DNA from: UBA5239 sp031548025
Lineage (GTDB): Bacteria > Verrucomicrobiota > Lentisphaeria > Victivallales > Victivallaceae
Direction of reading: 5' to 3'
NCBI GenBank assembly: GCA_031548025.1
Contig: JAVBRM010000072.1
Span: forward strand, 24,875-88,874
DNA length: 64,000 bases
In this document: one piece after another, positions 60,749 to 64,000 of the stretch
Position numbering within the stretch: position 1 is the stretch's first letter
Layout: each line of letters starts with the position of its first letter
Program-made: the position numbers and the translations under genes
The notes under the pieces: generated by a model
The model's database searches: none
Seen by the model: the letters and a program-made list of their open reading frames with translations, nothing else
Told to the model about the DNA's origin: nothing

Positions 60749-63073
60749 TTACCTCTCGAACTGTTCGAGCATAATTTCCCCGAATGCCGCCGCTTCATGG
60801 ACATAACCGCCTCCCCAGCTCGATCTCTCCCGTTTGATGCTCGGGCGGCCGGTCCTTTTATCGATCGTGCCGTCTTCGTATTTCCGGCAGCGGTAAATCA
60901 ACAGCATCAGTTTATTGTTCACCGTGACATTGCACCCGATCTCTTCCAGAGGAATCGTGACGACCGCCCGCCAGTTATCTTCGCCGCGCCTGACGGCTCT
61001 GCGCCAGGTGGAGTCCCATCCGCCCTCATACCCCTTTCCGTCATAAATGGCCTTGTTATCCACATCAAAAGCGAACTGGTAATAAGTTCCACTGTCCGGA
61101 TCGCCAAGGAAAATTTCAAAATGGTCGCCATCCGGAAAAGTTTCGCGCACTCCCTGGCGGAGTTCGCCTCCTTTCAAGATTTTCATATCATTGTTATAAG
61201 CGGTCAGGGAAATATAGAGGTATTTCCGGTCGTGCGTCAATCTTGCCTCCGTCTGTGCTTCCGCTTTTTTGACTCCATCGGCCCGGCATAACAAAAACGG
61301 ATCGGTTTTGCTTCCATTCTCCCATGCTTTATTATCAAAGTCCTGCGATAAATCAACCGGCAGAAAAGGCACATTCATCCGCACGGTTTTGTCATTTTTC
61401 AAATACTCCATCCATCCCTCGAATGCCGCGACCTGGCGCAACAGCAGTTCACGGGAAATCGGATGCCGAACCAGCTTGAGCCCTTCCTGCAGGGCGGCCC
61501 GGCACTCATCTTCGATTCCGGCGTCTTTGACATAACGCCGCGCCATTCCCGGAGCGCCGTCGCTGTAAATCGACGGAAACGAACTGGCGTACCAGCTTTT
61601 CCGGATCAATTCATAATAACGCGCCATCGGCGCCGCGGCTTCGCGATAAGTCCTGGTCAAATAATATTCACGCAGTTTGCCCACATCCTGATCCGGATCC
61701 CACCACAAACGGGTAATAACCCACATGGTCATGGCCGAGACATCCCAACATTTCTTCATTTTTTCCTGATCGACCGGAGTTTCCGAGTGGAACTCCCGAA
61801 TATTGTTTTTCAGGCAGAACTGCAAATCAGTTTTCACCACGTCTTCCAGCGGACGGGGAAAATCGGACGCGCATCCATAGTATTCCCGAAACCAGGTTTT
61901 GTCGGTAGCGCCGCCCCAATAGACCAACCAATCCCGGTATTTCTTGTTGTTGACTTCGTCGGTAATGGAATATTTGTCATTTTTGCAGAAAGGGCAATAC
62001 ATGACCCGAATATTCGGCTCCAGTTTGAATGGCGGCGGATTTACGGTAAATGTATAAGCATAAGTCAACAAATTTACCTGAGGATGACTCTCGGCAATCT
62101 CTCTTGCAACCTTGTTCAGGAACGTATAATATTGCGCCGCTCGGAAAGCGGGATCATCCAAGGCTACGTTTTTTCCGTTTTCCGCTTTAAAAGGCACAAT
62201 GCATTTGGGACATTCGCACAGTCCATATCCGTCGACGGTAGAGATATTGACTCCGTCGCTCCCTTTTTTGGCATCCAGCTCCGCCCGCAGATTTTTTACA
62301 TATTCCGGAATCATTTCATACGCCAGAAAGCAGAGTTGCCCCCGTTTTACCCGTTGACCGTCGATTTGCGGATAATACTCGGGGTGTTTCTCAAAATATT
62401 GGTCCGCCGCAATGTACTTTTTCAACCCATGTCCGCCGCCGGCCGGAGAATACGCAGTTCCCTTGCGGATAAAATCCGGCTTGTAATATCCCAGCCAATT
62501 GCAGCGGTTTCGGGACTCCCACCCGGATTCCTGAATTTGCGGCTTAACTGTCCATCCCCAACCGCGCAAAGTCGATTTTGGAACTTCACGCCCATTCAAA
62601 TACCGGGCATTCAAAGTATCACTTACGGTATATACGGAACCGAGCGCCCAGTCAGGACGCGCCCAGATGATATCGGTATTATTTTCGATAAAAGCATACA
62701 CCCCATTCAAAGTTCCGCGCGGAATCGCCCCAAAAATATGGATATTGCCCTCCTTGCCGCGGACGGCAAAACCATCCGTACTTCCAATCGCCTCCAAATC
62801 TTCCCGATAATTTTGCGCCAGAGCGCGGCCGATAAGGATTTTTGTATTTTCTTCATTCGATGGCTGATTTTTAATCGGCAGCAATGCCCCGGTCACCGCG
62901 CCAAGCCAATACTGCAACTCGTTGGCGGCATAGATCTCCGTTTCCGGCGCCTCCGCCGGAACAATGATTTCCGCCTCCGGAGCCCCCCGGAACACCAGCC
63001 GGACCGCCTTGGCCGGCAATGCCGCAGAAAACCCTAAAACCATCATCAATATCAACCCGATCACATTTTTCAT
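60749..63073 (-). CDS. Secreted DUF4838 hydrolase-like protein B
   Basis: A 774-residue exported protein (signal MKNVIGLILMMVLGFSAALP). Same layout as protein A: alpha-glucuronidase-like N-domain (EIIVPAEAPETEIYAANELQ, GTLNGVYAFIENNTDIIWAR), DUF4838 with YGLCECPKCIVPF and WWDPDQDVGKLREYYLTRTY, and a CBM9-like C-terminus (LYISLTAYNNDMKILKG, VVTIPLEEIGCNVTV). It lies 17 nt after the prepilin gene. The conserved CECxxC, two Cys pairs in a secreted protein, suggests a metal or disulfide site. Confidence 0.82.
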   Translation of the reverse strand: MKNVIGLILMMVLGFSAALPAKAVRLVFRGAPEAEIIVPAEAPETEIYAANELQYWLGAVTGALLPIKNQPSNEENTKILIGRALAQNYREDLEAIGSTDGFAVRGKEGNIHIFGAIPRGTLNGVYAFIENNTDIIWARPDWALGSVYTVSDTLNARYLNGREVPKSTLRGWGWTVKPQIQESGWESRNRCNWLGYYKPDFIRKGTAYSPAGGGHGLKKYIAADQYFEKHPEYYPQIDGQRVKRGQLCFLAYEMIPEYVKNLRAELDAKKGSDGVNISTVDGYGLCECPKCIVPFKAENGKNVALDDPAFRAAQYYTFLNKVAREIAESHPQVNLLTYAYTFTVNPPPFKLEPNIRVMYCPFCKNDKYSITDEVNNKKYRDWLVYWGGATDKTWFREYYGCASDFPRPLEDVVKTDLQFCLKNNIREFHSETPVDQEKMKKCWDVSAMTMWVITRLWWDPDQDVGKLREYYLTRTYREAAAPMARYYELIRKSWYASSFPSIYSDGAPGMARRYVKDAGIEDECRAALQEGLKLVRHPISRELLLRQVAAFEGWMEYLKNDKTVRMNVPFLPVDLSQDFDNKAWENGSKTDPFLLCRADGVKKAEAQTEARLTHDRKYLYISLTAYNNDMKILKGGELRQGVRETFPDGDHFEIFLGDPDSGTYYQFAFDVDNKAIYDGKGYEGGWDSTWRRAVRRGEDNWRAVVTIPLEEIGCNVTVNNKLMLLIYRCRKYEDGTIDKRTGRPSIKRERSSWGGGYVHEAAAFGEIMLEQFER

Positions 63074-63090
63074 GGCAATTCCCTTTTTTA

Positions 63091-63864
63091 TTATTCGTAT
63101 TGAATCCGACGGAACATCGGTCCGAAATCTTTGTAATTCGTAGAGTTCGGATGCGCCTGCTCGGCCACCTCACCATTGGTTTTACTGGCTACATGACCAT
63201 CAAAAAAGCCCAGGTTCACTGAACCGCTGTGTCGATCCATAAAATCAGAATTTAGAATTCCCATATCACCGGGGGCAAGCAGAATGCCTTTCCTCACAGC
63301 CGCCAGTCCCGCCCCGGGAATATATGCTTCAGAATTTGGGGTCGCATTTTTTCGCCAATAATATTGGTAAGCAAATTTCTTGGTGCCATAATCCAGATAA
63401 GATACTTTGCCGGAAGAATTTTTGATCACCGTAACCTTGCACGGAATATAACCGATATCGGCATCGGTTACGAAGTTCGGATCATGATAGGCGTATTGAG
63501 CTGTGCTATACCAATGAACTCCCGTCATCACCGGTGCGGATGGACAAATAAAAATTTTTTGCCATTGATTAAATTGGGCTCCGAGCTTGAAAGTAACGAA
63601 CTCATTCCCCATCTCCTGGGATATCAACTCATACCAGAAGATTTCCAAATCTTTTGGACTCCCGCTTGAACTTGTTCCTCCCTGCCCCGGCAAGTTGAAT
63701 TTGGCGGGAAAAACGTAATCATTGTTATTCGACGAATACGCCGCGGTAAGCATTCCGAACTGCTTTATCTGACTGGCGCAACTGATACGTTTACCGGAAG
63801 CTCTGGCTTTGGACAGCGCCGGAAGCAACAATGCAGCCAATATAACAATAATAGTTATGACCAC
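63091..63864 (-). pseudogene. Prepilin-type gene, 5' end cut off
   Basis: The C-terminal body is intact: VVITIIVILAALLLPALSKA, soluble domain, and RHSGSVNLGFFDGHVASKTN with an exact H-X9-DG motif. The first codons are missing: the frame upstream runs IQVT and hits TAA, instead of the expected leader with FTLIELL and its Glu. The break falls just before GTGGTC at about 63864, where the DNA turns AT-rich and leads to a recombinase gene. The remaining frame would use a GTG start but would lack the prepilin peptidase site, so it is called broken. It lies 17 nt before DUF4838 protein B. Confidence 0.8.
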
Positions 63865-63942
63865 TGTTACTTGTATTTAAAATATGTATTTTGATTTGAA
63901 AACTTATTTTAACAATGTACTGTATAACAGAGGGAAAAGACT
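63865..63942. other. Probable attachment-site end of a mobile element
   Basis: AT-rich 78 bp between the truncated prepilin gene and the recombinase. It holds small palindromes (AAAATATGTATTTT, CTGTATAACAG) that could be recombinase half-sites. The crossover is probably within the first few bases next to 63864. Confidence 0.45.
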
Positions 63943-64000
63943 ATGAATGCAATTATTTATGCTAGACAAAGCTCGGGTGCTGATGATTTTTCGGATTCGG
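63943..64000 (+). CDS. Serine recombinase, N-terminus only (cut by window edge)
   Basis: Nineteen codons are visible: ATG at 63943 after GAGGG, giving MNAIIYARQSSGADDFSDS. The pattern IIYARQSS matches the resolvase/large serine integrase N-terminus, in which the Ser of the YxRxSS motif is the nucleophile. It points away from the truncated prepilin gene, into DNA beyond the window, as expected for the integrase at one end of an integrated element. The size class (resolvase or large integrase) cannot be decided. Confidence 0.7.
   Translation, partial: MNAIIYARQSSGADDFSDS

Noticed and set aside
61463..63037. 524-residue plus-strand frame
   Set aside because: Antisense to DUF4838 protein B; no recognisable domain.

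Overview
The window looks like part of a chromosome from a glycan-degrading member of the PVC superphylum, most likely a Lentisphaeria/Victivallis-type anaerobe. The reasons are: solitary prepilin-type proteins with a DGH motif leading operons of secreted hydrolases; two DUF4838 hydrolase-like proteins; Chlamydia-type Pmp (GGAI/FxxN) and AIDA repeats on giant exported proteins; and many sugar-catabolism regulators (two LacI, one IclR, three AraC). The taxon is inferred from gene content only; no rRNA or tRNA gene was seen.

Layout. 1-9142: sugar locus with a LacI regulator, prepilin-like protein and LamG/GH42-like enzyme, then IclR and a partial mannonate dehydratase (uxuA), with a divergent GH78-like rhamnosidase. 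9147-11853: bidirectional terminator, then a P2A Ca2+-type ATPase behind a ~240-nt leader that contains an intrinsic terminator, a candidate unclassified riboswitch or attenuator. 12208-13918: autoregulated LacI gene, a 275-bp element bounded by perfect 33-bp inverted repeats, and a small membrane protein. 13924-25233: sugar isomerase, recN, AraC, a pseudopilin-like membrane protein, sialate O-acetylesterase, the folP-cdaA-cdaR (c-di-AMP) operon, an HdeD-like protein and a cysteine-rich repeat lipoprotein.

25312-36072: second carbohydrate locus. A sugar epimerase, a DegT aminotransferase, a prepilin, a clan-A-like glycosidase, a carbohydrate-binding protein and a ceramidase-like hydrolase run leftwards. 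Two tandem AraC genes run divergently. Two promoters in the locus carry the same tandem AraC-type site at the same spacing. 36244-43097: a small secreted protein and two giant exported proteins (matrixin-like/CARDB/AIDA, and Pmp-like) sharing an almost identical ~305-residue FG-GAP-type C-terminus. 43144-46586: P1B-type ATPase with an unusual CPT motif, hisG and an HNH protein. 46785-57604: GT39/TPR membrane protein, HPr, a transpeptidase-less PBP2-like protein coupled to RodA, and the operon pfkB-sppA-purT-degenerate nuclease-SGNH hydrolase. 57611-63864: third prepilin/hydrolase operon, whose prepilin gene is cut at its 5' end. At the right edge (63943) a serine recombinase begins, so a mobile element appears to have inserted into the prepilin gene.

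The recurring theme is a pseudopilin gene directly upstream of a secreted hydrolase, seen three times. Many gaps show consensus sigma-70 promoters with overlapping palindromic or directly repeated operators.
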